DNA from: Berberis thunbergii
Taxonomy: Eukaryota; Streptophyta; Magnoliopsida; Ranunculales; Berberidaceae
Reading direction: 5' to 3'
Assembly: GCA_003290165.1 (NCBI GenBank)
Contig: QNQO01005771.1
Coordinates: 159,239-223,238, forward strand
Length of the DNA: 64,000 nucleotides
A model generated the notes under the pieces. That model was not told the DNA's origin. It worked only from the letters and a program-made list of their open reading frames with translations, and searched no databases. Below, piece after piece: positions 10,362 through 22,325 of the stretch. Positions within the stretch are counted from its first letter, which is position 1, and every line of letters begins with the position of its first letter. The translations under genes and the position numbers were made by a program.

Positions 10362-12206
10362 ACCAAAATTCTACGAGAGCAAAATAGTGATATGGAGGTG
10401 GAGATGACTTTTTTGCCTTGTTGGTTCTACTTACAAACGAGTGAATGTGTTGGTTATTCTGGTCATGTAGGTCGACTTCATTGTAAAGTTTGAAGTTTGA
10501 ATCTTACTGAAAGAATATATAGCAATCAAATAAAACTAGTTTTATTTTATCGGTCAGCAACGTTTTACTTTGTACCTTTCCTTTCAAGCATCACACTATT
10601 AATACAGTAAAGTTTGATGATTTACAATTCAACAATATTTTTGAACTGAAAATTCCTATATAATTGGAGGTATGCTGTGGTTGATTAATTAACATGACTA
10701 AATAACAATGTCTCGATGCTCATGTGCAAGGGGCTGTGCCAATTTTTATCTTAGAGGACTGCAGCTGAAATGGGCAGGCTGTATGTAATTCTGTGATAAA
10801 TTTAAATTAGGAGTGTTTCGAACATTGAGTTCGAGTGAGGTTATGGAATTAGGTTTTCCAACCAGATTGATGTGACATTAATCAGAGAATTTTTTTACAA
10901 TCTCAACATACATATAAATAGTTTTGGTATTTTGATCATTCTTTCAGAATTATGCCACGTCAAACTCGTTGCAAAATATAATTGCAAAAACCTGATTTTT
11001 TGAGCACCGATTATGAGATAGTAAGCTTATTAAATATTGTTAATTAATACTGTTCTCAATTCCCTATTAATTAATAATTTTCTCAATTCCCTAGTTGACT
11101 AAATCCAAGTTATCTGGTAATTTAATCATGTCATTTAATTAAACAGTGTTCCTTCTACTACCTAAATTAATTGTTTTGAAGAAATTACCTACTTTGGTAG
11201 TTGGAATGATTACCATAGACTAGTTTTTGTTGTGCAGATCTTGAATTCAAGAACCCATTGGTCAAAAAGTATGAAAATGTTATATAGTTATCCAAATATC
11301 AAGCAAGATTTATCAGCAATTGTCATTGGTTCCTAAAAAATTATACCAAAAGAAAAATTGCTTTTCGACCGAAACCAGCTTCAAACACTATTCTAACCCT
11401 AAATTACATTGAACACATACAAACACAATTCAAAGTTCAAAATCAAGACCATTTCTCAACAATTATTCAACAATTCAAACCACTACCTCTAAAACCACAA
11501 AATTAGCAAAAAAAAAAAAAAATAAAAAAAAATGAATGAATGAAATCAGTGATCACCAATTGCTAAGAGCAACCTAAATATTTATTTATTTGTTTTTAGG
11601 TTAATTCTTGGGGGCGAGGGAACGCGCGAAGGAAAGAGAGCGAGGGATGGGTGGCGTTCCCTCGCTCCCTAGAAGGGCTCTTGTTTTTATCTTTAAATAC
11701 TTGCTTTCGTTCGATTTTATTCAAGAATCAAATTAATCGTTCCTAGAAAAGAGCGTTTGAAGTGTAATTTTATTCAATAAATCTTTTATTTTAAAAAGAG
11801 CTTCTACGGAGCCTGGTCTAAAAGCATTTATTTGCTTGGAGTCAGGATGGTCCACATGTGATCGAACCAATCTACTATTCTTTCCATGAGTTTAGAAAAG
11901 TTGGAGAGGCATAGAGTTTGTTCGATCACGTGCAAACGACTCTCTAAGCACAAATCAGTGCATTTGGACCCGGCTCTCTATAATTTTTCATTTTAATGAT
12001 ATTGAAGTTTATCCGATGGCTCATTCATAATTGTCGAATCCAAATTTTGTAATAATATCTTCTTAAAACTAAATTAATTAGACTAAGAAAAACCTTGACT
12101 ACCTTTACTGGTGATGATGATAAGGATTTATTGCAAAGGGGCTAGTCCATAGTCCAAGTCTATAGTGTTGTGGGATGAGGAGCTATTTTTGTTGAATTTC
12201 TCTAGC

Positions 12207-12600
12207 TAATCCATTAATGGTTCATCTTTGAACATGGACATTTTCGATTAAGACACTGAGGCTGCCTGTGGACCTGTTCATAAATTGTAATCATGGCCAT
12301 ATAAATGTTGAATGATGTTCATAACTTTCAAATCAAGATTTTTCAGTATATAGAAAATAAGTCTGATGTGTTTTGCAACAAAGATTCATCCATGCATACA
12401 CTAGGTAATCCATAAATGGTTCATCTTTGAACATGGACATTTTCGATTAAGACACTCATGAGGCTGCCTGTGGACCTGTTCATAAATTGTAATCATGACC
12501 ATATAAATGTTGAATAATGTTCATAACTTTCAAATCAAGATTTTTCTGTATATAGAAAATAAGTCTGATGTGTTTTGCAACAAAGATTCATACATGCATA
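12207..12600. repeat. Two-copy tandem duplication, unit about 209 bp
   Basis: TAATCCATTAATGGTTCATC at 12207 recurs as TAATCCATAAATGGTTCATC at 12416. The following sequence is almost identical to about 12600 (TTGAACATGGACATTTTCG, ATGTTTTGCAACAAAGATTC). The few differences show a recent event. No coding content. Confidence 0.8.
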
Positions 12601-12784
12601 GTCCCTTTCCAGTATAACATCTAAGATAATCGTATATACTTTGAAAACTCATAAAATATATTGTACTTGAGAGAGGAGGTTTTAAGGTATAATTAGATAA
12701 AATCCATTATTAGTGATGAGTCCAAATTCATCTCTGTCAATTTTTGAACTATAAAATGAATCGGAGTGAACCAAGGATCATCGC

Positions 12785-14949
12785 TGCAGTGGTTGAAGGC
12801 ACTTCAATGATAAAGTCAAGTGATTGAGCAATGATGAATGCTGACTGTTAAAATTGGGTTTACAAGTGCGTACATTTCTCATCCCTTTTATTCACCTTAT
12901 ATAACGAGTATTTCACTCTTTCATTGACTCTATTATTGAGAGCGTGATGGAGAGATAAGATCTCGCTCAGGATCTTACCTATCCATGAATACTTGATTAG
13001 ATCAAGAGTTGTGAAAATGGACGTTGGACATGTGATAGCTCATAGGTTTGTGTTCAGGCCTTATAGTCCTAGGCCAAGCTCCGAGATTTGCACTACCTAG
13101 AGCTCGAGTAATCTAGGCTTGGGCGTCTGACTTACGAGTTGAACAGTGACTAAGTTGAGCCTAAGTTGAACCATGCTTGGGCCTATTTGAGACTGCGCTG
13201 AGAGCTTTCCATATTAGAATTGACCAATGTCACATGTATAGCTACGATCAGATGACTGTTTGATGTCTCATCAACAAGCTACAAAATTACTTCTATTGGT
13301 GAATTGGTGTGTATTAAAGAAATACAGTGCATTATATACCTTCCGGTCTTGTTATTACATGTTAAACATCATGGACCTTTTGTTCGTCAATTTCTTAATA
13401 ATTATTATTATTATTTTTTAATTTTTTGGATGCCGGATTTTTATTACTTGAAAAAAATCGTTTACATCAGTCAGGGGTACATGACGACTTTACCCGATAA
13501 AAAGAACCAGCGGTGGTTGAAGACACTTCGATGATAAAGTCAAGTGACTGAGCAATGATGAATGCTGACTGTTAAAATTGGGTTTGCAAGTGCGTGCATT
13601 TCTCATCCCTTTTATTCACCTTATATAACGAGTATTTCACTCTTTCATCGACTCTATTATTGAGAGCGTGATGGAGAGATAAGATCTCGCTCAGAATCTT
13701 ACCTATCCATGAATACTTGATTGGATCAAGAGTTGTGAAAATGGACACTAGGCATGTGATAGCTCAGAGGTTTGTGTTCAGGCCTTATAGTCCTAGGCCA
13801 AGCTCCAAGATTTGCACTACCTAGAGCTCGAGTAATCTAGGCTTGGGCGTCTGACTTACGAGCTAAACAGTGACTAAGTTGAGCCTGAGTTGAACCATGC
13901 TTGGGCCTATTTGAGACCGTGCTGAGAGCTTTCCATATTAGAATTGACCCGTGTCACATGTATAGCTGCGATCAGATGATTGTTTGATGTCTCATCAACA
14001 AGCTACAAAATTACTTCTATTGGTGAATTGGTGTGTATTAAAGAAATACAGTGCATTATATACCTTCCGGTCTTGTTATTACATGTTAAACATCATGGAC
14101 CTTTTGTTCGTCAATTTCTTAATTATTATTTTTTTTTAATTTTTTGGATGCCAGATTTTTATTACTTGAAAAAATCGTTTACAACAGTCAGGGGTACATG
14201 ACGACTTTACCCGATAAAAAGAATCAGCGGTGGTTGAAGACACTTCGATGATAAAGTCAAGTGACTAAGCAATGATGAATGCTGACTGTTAAAATTGGGT
14301 TTGCAAGTGCGTACATTTCTCATCCCTTTTATTCACCTTATATAACGAGTATTTCACTCTTTCATCGACTCTATTATTGAGAGCGTGATGGAGAGATAAG
14401 ATCTCGCTCAGAATCTTACCTATCCATGAATATTTGATTAGATCAAGAGTTGTGAAAATGGACACTAGGCATGTGATAGCTCAAAGGTTTGTGTTCAGGC
14501 CTTATAGTCCTAGGCCAAGCTCCGAGATTTGCACTACCTAGAGCTCGAGTAATCTAGGCTTGGGCGTCTGACTTACGAGCTAAACAGTGGCTAAGTTGAG
14601 CCTGAGTTGAACCATGCTTGGGCCTATTTGAAACCGCGCTGAGAGCTTTCCATATTAGAATTGACCTGTGTCACATGTATAGCTGCGATCAGATGATTGT
14701 TTGATGCCTCATCAACAAGCTACATAATTACTTCTATTGGTGAATTGGTGTGTATTAAAGAAATACAGTGCATTATATACCTTCTGGTCTTATTATTACA
14801 TGTTAAACATCATGGACCTTTTGTTCGTCAATTTCTTAATTATTATTATTATTTTTTAATTTTTTGGATGCCAGATTTTTATTACTTGAAAAAAATCATT
14901 TACATCAGTCAGGGGTACATGACGACTTTATCCGATAAAAAGAACCAGA
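12785..14949. repeat. Three tandem copies of a unit of about 720 bp
   Basis: Copies run about 12785-13508, 13509-14225 and 14226-14949 (spacing 724, then 717). Each contains TGGTTGAAG, ATAAAGTCAAGTGA, CTTATATAACGAGTATTTC, GATCTCGCTCAG, CCTAGAGCTCGAGTAATC, CATGTATAGCT and ends GATAAAAAGAA. Differences are scattered single bases and small changes in the TTATTATT tract near each end. The open frames of 73-93 residues that recur in each copy reflect the repetition and are not supported as genes. A related short stretch (CGTCTCATCAACAA) occurs near 44060. Confidence 0.85.
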
Positions 14950-15004
14950 TGACATACATCATAACAAACCCAAAATAAATACTGACCAAACCCCTAGATC
15001 AATG

Positions 15005-15580
15005 CTTGTACTTGCTGTTACTTTTCTTCATTCTAGGTGATCTTCGAGGAAATACCTTGATGTCTTTGAAGTCCATCTCATCAAATCTTTTCGATAATCG
15101 AAGTTGGTATGTCTTTAAACCTGACACTAATCTTGACCTAATGGTGTATTCATTCAAAACTTCTTCTTCTGAACTGATTTCATTCGAAATGTCGGTATCG
15201 GTCTCCATTTCAGTTCGTTGTTAGCGTTACGAACCAAATAGTTAATATGTTTTATATTCGGTGCTTCAAGTACTACTGCGTCCACTAAAGTTTTGTCATC
15301 TTGTACAATACCTACATCTGCTGGAACCCCTACCTTCCGGTCATGCACCTTGTCACCACTATGAATACGAGTCTGAACACCAACGTGAGCTCCACTGTCA
15401 GCACCACTGCCAGCGCCATAGACAAACCCACTGTCAACGTGATCATCTTCAGCTACTGCGTCCTCCTTTGTTGGGCCGGAGTTGCTGCCTGAAATCATTG
15501 CATTTATCTATAGAGAAGCATTCTCACTGCTCTTCTTTTTCCCTGGGCTAGAGATCCCGACATCCCCGCCTACAGCCATG
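15005..15580 (-). pseudogene. Broken coding remnant, unknown protein
   Basis: The minus strand holds open pieces in two frames: MAVGGDVGISSPGKKKSSEN, then a stop, then a 114-residue piece starting MISGSNSGPTKEDA, then a 69-residue piece rich in charged residues ending in basic sequence (FPRRSPRMKKSNSKYKH). The pieces overlap around 15154-15208, as expected from a frameshift. I do not recognise the protein. Origin in a DNA transposon, for instance a Mutator-like N-terminal region, is possible but not shown. It abuts the triplicated unit. Confidence 0.35.
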
Positions 15581-18090
15581 ATCAAAACCCCCTGCGCCGT
15601 CCCTGGTTCCAATTGGTTAGCATACTCGTGTTGTCTCTGTCAGCCTTGATTTGGTGAATTTCTTAATTAGTAATTACATAGGTATAAATAAATAAAAGAA
15701 TATTTGTGAGTCATTTTCACTTTCTTGCCAACCACGTACCAAGAATAAAAAAATTTATTCCATGTTTACATCATTGTTTGTTTGAAAATTGGGAGATTTT
15801 TAAATGGCTGTGTGTTCCTATACTAAAGAAAGATCTCCCGCCACAATAATTTTCTTTAAACAAAAGGTGGGTCAGACATTTAGAAAACAAAATAAATTTA
15901 TTTTTTTAAATTACACCATATTTATTAAAATATACTATCTTATAATTAGATCAATGAGAAAATGGCATACTTAGCTGAATTGGTTGGTAAGTCAACCTGG
16001 AAATGACAAAAAACTGAAAAATCCTTAATCCATACTTGTTAATGACAAGCGCGAGATTTTGATTGTATGTGTCGACAGATTTTTGTCAAATTTTATCTAA
16101 ATAGATATTTGATAAATTGTCAATTCTCTAAAAGTTAGAACTTGTAAAAAGGGAAAAATCAAATTAATCATATATCAAGTGAAAGAGAGAGCAAGATACC
16201 ATGAGAAATTCTCAATTCTCTAAAAGCTCGAATTTATAGAGAAGGATAATCCAATTATATATCAAGCGGGAGAGAGAGTGGAGTCGTGGGACTACAACTA
16301 TATCGGTGGGTACCAAGTATACAACTACACCATAAATTCACACGGTACTATTCTGAATAAACACATGACCAATTTTAGACCCATTAATAATTAGAGTGTG
16401 GTTAATATATTTAGAACTTAAATCGTAATATCAATGTAAAAATTGCATGTCATCCACAGTCCAAAGATCTTGATACGTGTGTGATGAGATCATGTGACTA
16501 TTGTGTAAAAATAAGAAAAATAAATAAATAAAATGCAACTTTGGAAACCCTAATGTCATTCAAACCTCAAAGTGACATCAATGCTTTCATCAAAATGTGG
16601 CTTCAAACTTTGAAATGTTGAATTATATCATAAGGTTTGCTGCACCTAAACTTTCAATATACAAACACACAGACCATTGAACAAGTACACAATATAATGT
16701 GAAACCATATGAGTCAAAAAACAAGCAAATCACATGAAAGCCAACAAAGCTACATTTTTTTGTATATATAATTTTGGTATTTGTAGTAGAGTTGTCTCAA
16801 CAAACATCTCTTCATCTTTGCATTTGCAATGCAGCAACTTCTGCTATGTCCCTTTCACAGTGCTTTCGCAACAAAGCCTTTTTGTTAACTACTCGCCAAA
16901 AGTTTACGGACACCGACACATTCTTGTATTTCATGTCCCTTCTTGGAACTATATTAGTTTTAATTTTAACCTAACAAATGGCATTCGTCGGCGCGTCGCC
17001 AAATGTTGATTATTGTTAAACACATCCCACAGAAAGTCACCTAAAGAATCGTATTAGAAGGGTGTAAAGAGTGCAAATTTGTGTGAAAAAAGTTTTGATT
17101 CCAAGTGATCATATACTAGTGGCAATAAACTTTTAATGTTATGCACTAATTTTCTTGATAAGATGATAAAGTGAATGATTATTATAAAAAAATAGTTTCC
17201 GACTTTCGGGGCATTGATATGGTTTTATTTACAACCCTCCAATGACATGAAACGCGGCAACTCCTAAAACTTTATAAAATTCCCAACTTGCAGGAAAAAA
17301 AAATGACGAGTTATGTTAAATCTCATCAATACGACAGTCATGATGACAAGTTATGTCATGTCAATATTGTGTTAAATCCAGACATATAGTCGAGGTGTGT
17401 AACTGAGTCGACTCGTAACCGAGTCAAGTTTTCATACTTTATTTGAGCGATGTTCTAAAAATCGGTCTAGGCGCTAGTTGGCTGAAAAATGCCTAGGCGA
17501 GTTTTAGAAAAAAATATTTTCAGATCGAAAAATATAAAAAATTAAGACTCTATTTTTGTGTTATTTATCAATTTATATATTATTATGTTTAATTTTTCAT
17601 ATTTATACATTTGTATATTTGTCTTTGACATTGAATTGAAAGTAATTTATATTGTATTATACTTAATTTTATAAATTATAATTAAAAAACAGCTTAAGCC
17701 TCGATTAGATCTCTGAACGCTATACTCACCTACCACTAGTGATTTTTAGAACCTTTATTTGAAGTAGGCATTCCGTGTTGTTTTTGGTTTAAGGGTTAAT
17801 GAGTGAGTGATTAGTGAAGTAGTAGCCTAGTCTCCACGCAAGTGCTAAACAGTAGGCAAATCTGTAAAGTCTAAAGTCAATGTAGAGCAACTCCAAACTA
17901 CATGTGTTTGTGTGTGGAAAAATGAAAAGAAAAGAAAACACACACCCAAGACCAAGACCAGCACTAACACCCCAACAATAACACTGTTTTAGACACCCAT
18001 TGTTTGTATGGATGTGCAAACCGAGTCAATTTGACCTTTGTTGAAGCCCCATCTCATCCGAAGCTGCTCACCTCCCCCTCCCACAACACC

Positions 18091-18096
18091 TATAAG
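18091..18096 (+). promoter_or_regulatory. Probable TATA box of peptide gene 3
   Basis: TATAAG about 180 bases upstream of the ATG at 18275, after a C-rich stretch. It would give a leader of roughly 150 bases. Inferred from position only. Confidence 0.4.
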
Positions 18097-18274
18097 TAAC
18101 CCACACTACCTCATCATGAGTTGGTACTTCAAACCACAAACCTCTTTCATTCTCTCTTCAGAGAACCTGATCAACAAGAAAAGAAGTAATACTACGTACT
18201 TCTTTCATTCTTTTTTAGAACTTCAAGAAGAGAAGAACAAGTTTTTTTAGTGATCATTCACATATACTCTGTCT

Positions 18275-18619
18275 ATGGCAATGAAGAAGAGCACCACCTC
18301 AAACACACTAGTCTTGGTAATGGTTGTGATGTTATTGGTGTTTATACAATCTAGTCTTGTGAGTTCACGAGCGCTTCGATCGGATGTTAAGCAAATGGTT
18401 ACATCGGATGTGAATAAACTGGTTACGGGTTGCGAACAAGGAGTAGTGGGTATTGATAATTCTATGGGTATGGCATCATCATCATCTTTTGCTGTTGCTG
18501 TTGCTTCAGATAACAACTGGAGTTCAAGTTCTAGTTCTAAGTTGAGTCGACATTCTACTACTAGGAACTCGGCATTCAAGCTGGCTTCTGGGCCGAGCAA
18601 GAAAGGACCAGGACACTAA
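18275..18619 (+). CDS. PIP/PIPL-type secreted signalling peptide precursor (third gene)
   Basis: A 114-residue single-exon precursor, MAMKKSTTSN to the stop. Residues about 10-30 are strongly hydrophobic (LVLVMVVMLLVFI), a signal peptide probably cut after VSS. A long variable region follows with Ser runs (MASSSSF, WSSSSSSKL) and one Cys (residue 53). The C-terminus is LASGPSKKGPGH, with SGPS and G.GH as in known PIP peptides. It lies 1.1 kb beyond the right duplication block, on the opposite strand to copies 1 and 2, and shares little with them outside the signal and tail, so it is an older paralogue. The LA before SGPS is as I recall it from Arabidopsis PIP1. Role inferred: secreted stress or development peptide for an RLK7-type receptor. 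Confidence 0.85.
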   Translation: MAMKKSTTSNTLVLVMVVMLLVFIQSSLVSSRALRSDVKQMVTSDVNKLVTGCEQGVVGIDNSMGMASSSSFAVAVASDNNWSSSSSSKLSRHSTTRNSAFKLASGPSKKGPGH

Positions 18620-20955
18620 ACCTTTTCAGATCAACCCACAGTTTGATTTTGTTATTTTTTAGTTTTTCAGATTTATAGGACACAGAATACTGTTTACACA
18701 CATGTAACTTTGTAACATCAATAGTTTGTAAATCAAACTTGTTTGCAATCCAAAGAGTTTCTTGAATTGTTCTTCTGTATTGTGAATTATGTGTTCCTCT
18801 ATACCATTTCAGAGAGTTTTACAATACAATTGATCTGGTTTTTGTGCAAGAGATCTTCCAACTTGTTGATTGAATTTCCCTGTACGTTGATGCATGTTCT
18901 GCACAGAAATAGGTGTGTATGGTTTTGCATCTTCATATAGTCAACAAAGCTTCGATACAAGTTGTTTTCAGACAAACCATACCAAGTTACCAACCCATTA
19001 TTAAAATAAGACCTGACTGGAAATTTAGGAGGGATTGATCTTAAACACAATTTAGTCAAAAATTAGATCTAGTTGAGTAAGAGATTCAATATATGTTACG
19101 TGCACGATTTTAGAGCTTAATCCCAGACTCTTATGGGATTATTGACCAGACACTTGAAGGGTATTTTTTTCCCCTCCAGTTAATCTAGCCATAGAGACTT
19201 TTGAGTGAGTGTCAATTTTTGGACTAATTTCATGACTAACGGTATTATTGATTAGTAAGAGTGAAGGCGATCCCATACCGACGAGATTAAGGTACCCCCA
19301 AAAATCCAGTCAATAATGTACACGAAGTACGAACCAAAAATATAATGTCTTGAAAATGAACCTCGCAAAGCATGTGATGAGTAGAAAATAAGGATACAAA
19401 GATTGAAAATTTTTAAACACTTTGTAAGTTGGCAAGTTGCTCACATTCTCTCTACCTGAGTTGAATAATAGAACACGAGCAGGGCTGGTTGAGGGTGCCA
19501 AAAAAGCGACTGTTTACCTACCTTGCAGGAGATAAGGCAAAGTTATCATCATTGAGCTTAGACCAAAAAGATTCTATTCTCCATCAAGATGAAGACGAGC
19601 TTGCATGATAAACAATCGCGGAAAAAATGTCCTTGTTCTAAACAGCTCACGTTTCAGATCACAATAAACCTTCTCCTTTCCCTATTAAAAAATATGTAAT
19701 GGCCAAGAGTTTCTACCACTGAACTTCCACCCTGACTCACTCCCACTCTAGACAGTAACACGCAGGTGACGGGAAATTTAATACAGGCAAAAAATGCTTC
19801 GTAATCACCTTTCAATAATTTAACTGGTGCACAAGAGGTCGTTTACATCTTACCCTTAATTGTTTCCAACACAGTTATCAAGTATTAAGAAAAACGCGGC
19901 ACACATTGCCACGTTTTATAATTATATAGCCTCTCGTTTCTCCTGCTTATATTCTATATAAAGAATGAGCATGCGTACTATATACTGAGTATAATACCAT
20001 CCAAGCGTACTGCTTCATACTTCCAACATTTACACATTGAAAATTGAGGGCTACGAGTTCCACCAGCACCATGTATTCCCTTGAAAAAAGGAAAAGTCTT
20101 CAACCAAACCGAGTATGTAGCGTTCCATTAGTTTGGTCTGACAATCCCATTGCTCATGGGTAGTTCTCCATTTCCCTATAATTTATTGGAAAAATTCTTG
20201 GATCATGTCTGATCTGAAACATGCTATTCTGCAAGCGATAAATCAATATTCAAGAACGAAAATATTGTCAGTGGGTAACTGGCAAATATCCTAGCTTTTT
20301 AAATCAGATGTCATCAAATTCAATGTTTTGACCACCAATATCTTCTCAACATATAATGTATAAAACTCAGCAAGATCTCAAATCCAGAGAATATTGAACA
20401 AAACAAATGAAAATTTTAATAAGCATCCACATGTAACACCACGAGGAATCATAGTTAAACAAGCACAAATATGTTCATGAAGACTGTGCAACAGCTACAA
20501 AAAGAAACTCGTGTTTCTAGGAAAAAAAAAAAGGCTATCTTTTTATGGTTGGTGTCAAGACCAGTGCCTTTAAAAGTCATCATCTTCAAAACAAAAAGCC
20601 AAACCAAATGAAAATATACAACAATTAATTTACATAGAGAGCAAAGTTTTTTTGTTTGAGGTTTGTAAAAAAATAAGAATAAAAATTCCATGTAAAAAAA
20701 ATGATAAAGAGGGGAAGAAGAGAAAATGGGAAAACTTAAGAGGGAGAATATTTATCCATGGAAAGCTAAACAAATATTGTTCACTCAAACCTTCTAAAAT
20801 CAGTCTGTTTATGCACATTATACACTGACACCTACAGAGGTTACCAAACCAGCAGTAGAATGCTACACTTCCTTTCCAGTTTTTCATATTTATTTATTTT
20901 TAACAGAAAAAGGGGAAGTTTTTATAAATCCATGAACCATGATATACCATGACCA
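18620..20955. other. Intergenic, no gene seen
   Basis: Holds the 3' untranslated region of the third peptide gene (to about 18750) and then AT-rich DNA without a supportable coding frame, RNA gene or clear repeat. Open frames of 60-90 codons here have no family features. Confidence 0.5.
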
Positions 20956-22325
20956 AGGATGCACGGACTCAAACTCGGACACGGATACGACACGGCAAGT
21001 CGGCAATTTTCAAAAAAATAGGACTCGGCGACACGGTCAAACTTATTTTTTTAATATATTTTTTTTGTAATTCATAAGAACATAAAATCATAAATAAATT
21101 AATAATACTATTAAACAATCCAAACATATCAATAAAACATTCAAATTCATTCATTCAAAATTACAAATGCATCATAAAGTCAATCTCAACTGCTCAAATC
21201 ATACTCATAAAGGCTAAAGCATAAGCAATATAATTTCATTAACTTGATAATGTAAATAAAATGTAAATTGTTGCACCTGTCTAAGTTGTATGGGGGAGAT
21301 TTTGGCACAAATAGCTATCCCACGGCCTGTTATCTTCAACAAGTGGTCCTTCAATCTAGTAAGAGATCCCGTATACTCTTTCTAACAAAAGTTACACCGC
21401 CATCTAAGGTTTCCCCCACCTTCACTTGGTCTTCTTATTATTGTCACATGCGTCCAAAGATCATCTCCAGTTACTTAACCTAAAACCATTTTTAGTTTCT
21501 TCTTTAGTTTTCAGCCAATAGGTGCAAGCTCAAATATGGGGTATTTGAAGTATTTCGTGCATGCTTTCAATTTAGGAGACTTTGACCATGTTTATGTCAA
21601 GGTTGATACACTCACTGCTCACACTTCAGCCACGTGATGCTGAGCTATCCTGATATACAACCCACCACCATATCAAATAAAATCAAAGTAGTTCACCCTC
21701 TGTCCCTTTCCCATTTTCGCCTATCCCCAAACAGAATAAATAATAAGAAGAACAACAACAACCAAATAAACTCAGATTTAGGAGAACCAAAAGCAAGCCA
21801 TTCAAGAGAAAATCTCTGCTAGAACTCAGATACAGGCTCGATCTCTCCCTCTCTCTCTAGCTCCGTCCGTCCTCTTCGATCGACAGATCTGTCGATCTCT
21901 CCCTCTCTCTAGCTCCGTCCGTCCTCTTCGATCGATTTCTCCCTGTCGATCTCTCCCTCTCTCTCTGTCGATCGACAGATCTCTCCCTCCCTCTGTCAAT
22001 CTCTGGTTCAACCCTCTTTTCTCCCCTCTTTTCTCTCTGTAATTTGGGTTTGAAAAATGGGGGAAGGATCGATCGAAGATGATAGGTTTTGTGGAGTTAG
22101 GGTTTGTGAGAGGAAGGATCAATCGATCGATCAAAGAAAATCTGATTTATTTACAAAATTTACAAAAATGGTGTCTGGACCGTGTCTGGCCGAGTCTGGA
22201 CCGTGTCCAGGCCGTGCCCAAACCAGTCAACGAATTTTGACATCCAGCACGTGTCGGACGCGAATCCATGTCCAACACGCATTTTACGCGTGATACGAAG
22301 GTTTTTCGAAGAGCCGGTGCATCCT
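20956..22325. mobile_element. 1.37-kb non-autonomous element with terminal inverted repeats
   Basis: The left end reads AAGGATGCACGGACTC and the right end, reversed, AAGGATGCACCGGCTC. TGACCA is present on both sides (20950-20955 and 22326-22331). Sub-terminal regions are rich in CGGACACG and CCGTGTC-like words, giving longer imperfect pairing. No transposase is seen. The interior 21640-22140 looks like a captured gene leader: a CT-rich tract followed by an open frame from 22057. Superfamily uncertain (hAT or CACTA-like). Confidence 0.6.
21838..21995. repeat. CT-rich tandem repeat, unit about 60 bp
   Basis: GATCTCTCCCTCTCTCT followed by AGCTCCGTCCGTCCTCTTCG occurs twice, with a third partial unit. 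GTCGATCGACAGATC segments make short inverted repeats inside it. It lies inside the 1.37-kb element. Confidence 0.7.

Larger units (their letters stand above)
9940..17130. repeat. Right half of the tandem segmental duplication
   Basis: Colinear with 60-9000 (matching anchors are given in that entry). The main additions in this half are the 209-bp duplication at 12207-12600, the triplicated 720-bp unit at 12785-14949 and the broken coding remnant at 15005-15580. Apart from these and the peptide gene I see no gene between 10470 and 18000. Confidence 0.75.

Noticed and set aside
10259..10366. In-frame upstream extension of peptide copy 2 starting at Met 10366
   Set aside because: It would place 36 polar residues before the signal peptide and overlaps the TATA box; the downstream Met matches the start of copy 1.
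13304..14978. Repeated open frames of 73-93 codons (MFDVSSTSYKITS type)
   Set aside because: They recur because the 720-bp unit is triplicated, end in low-complexity Phe/Tyr stretches, and resemble no protein family.
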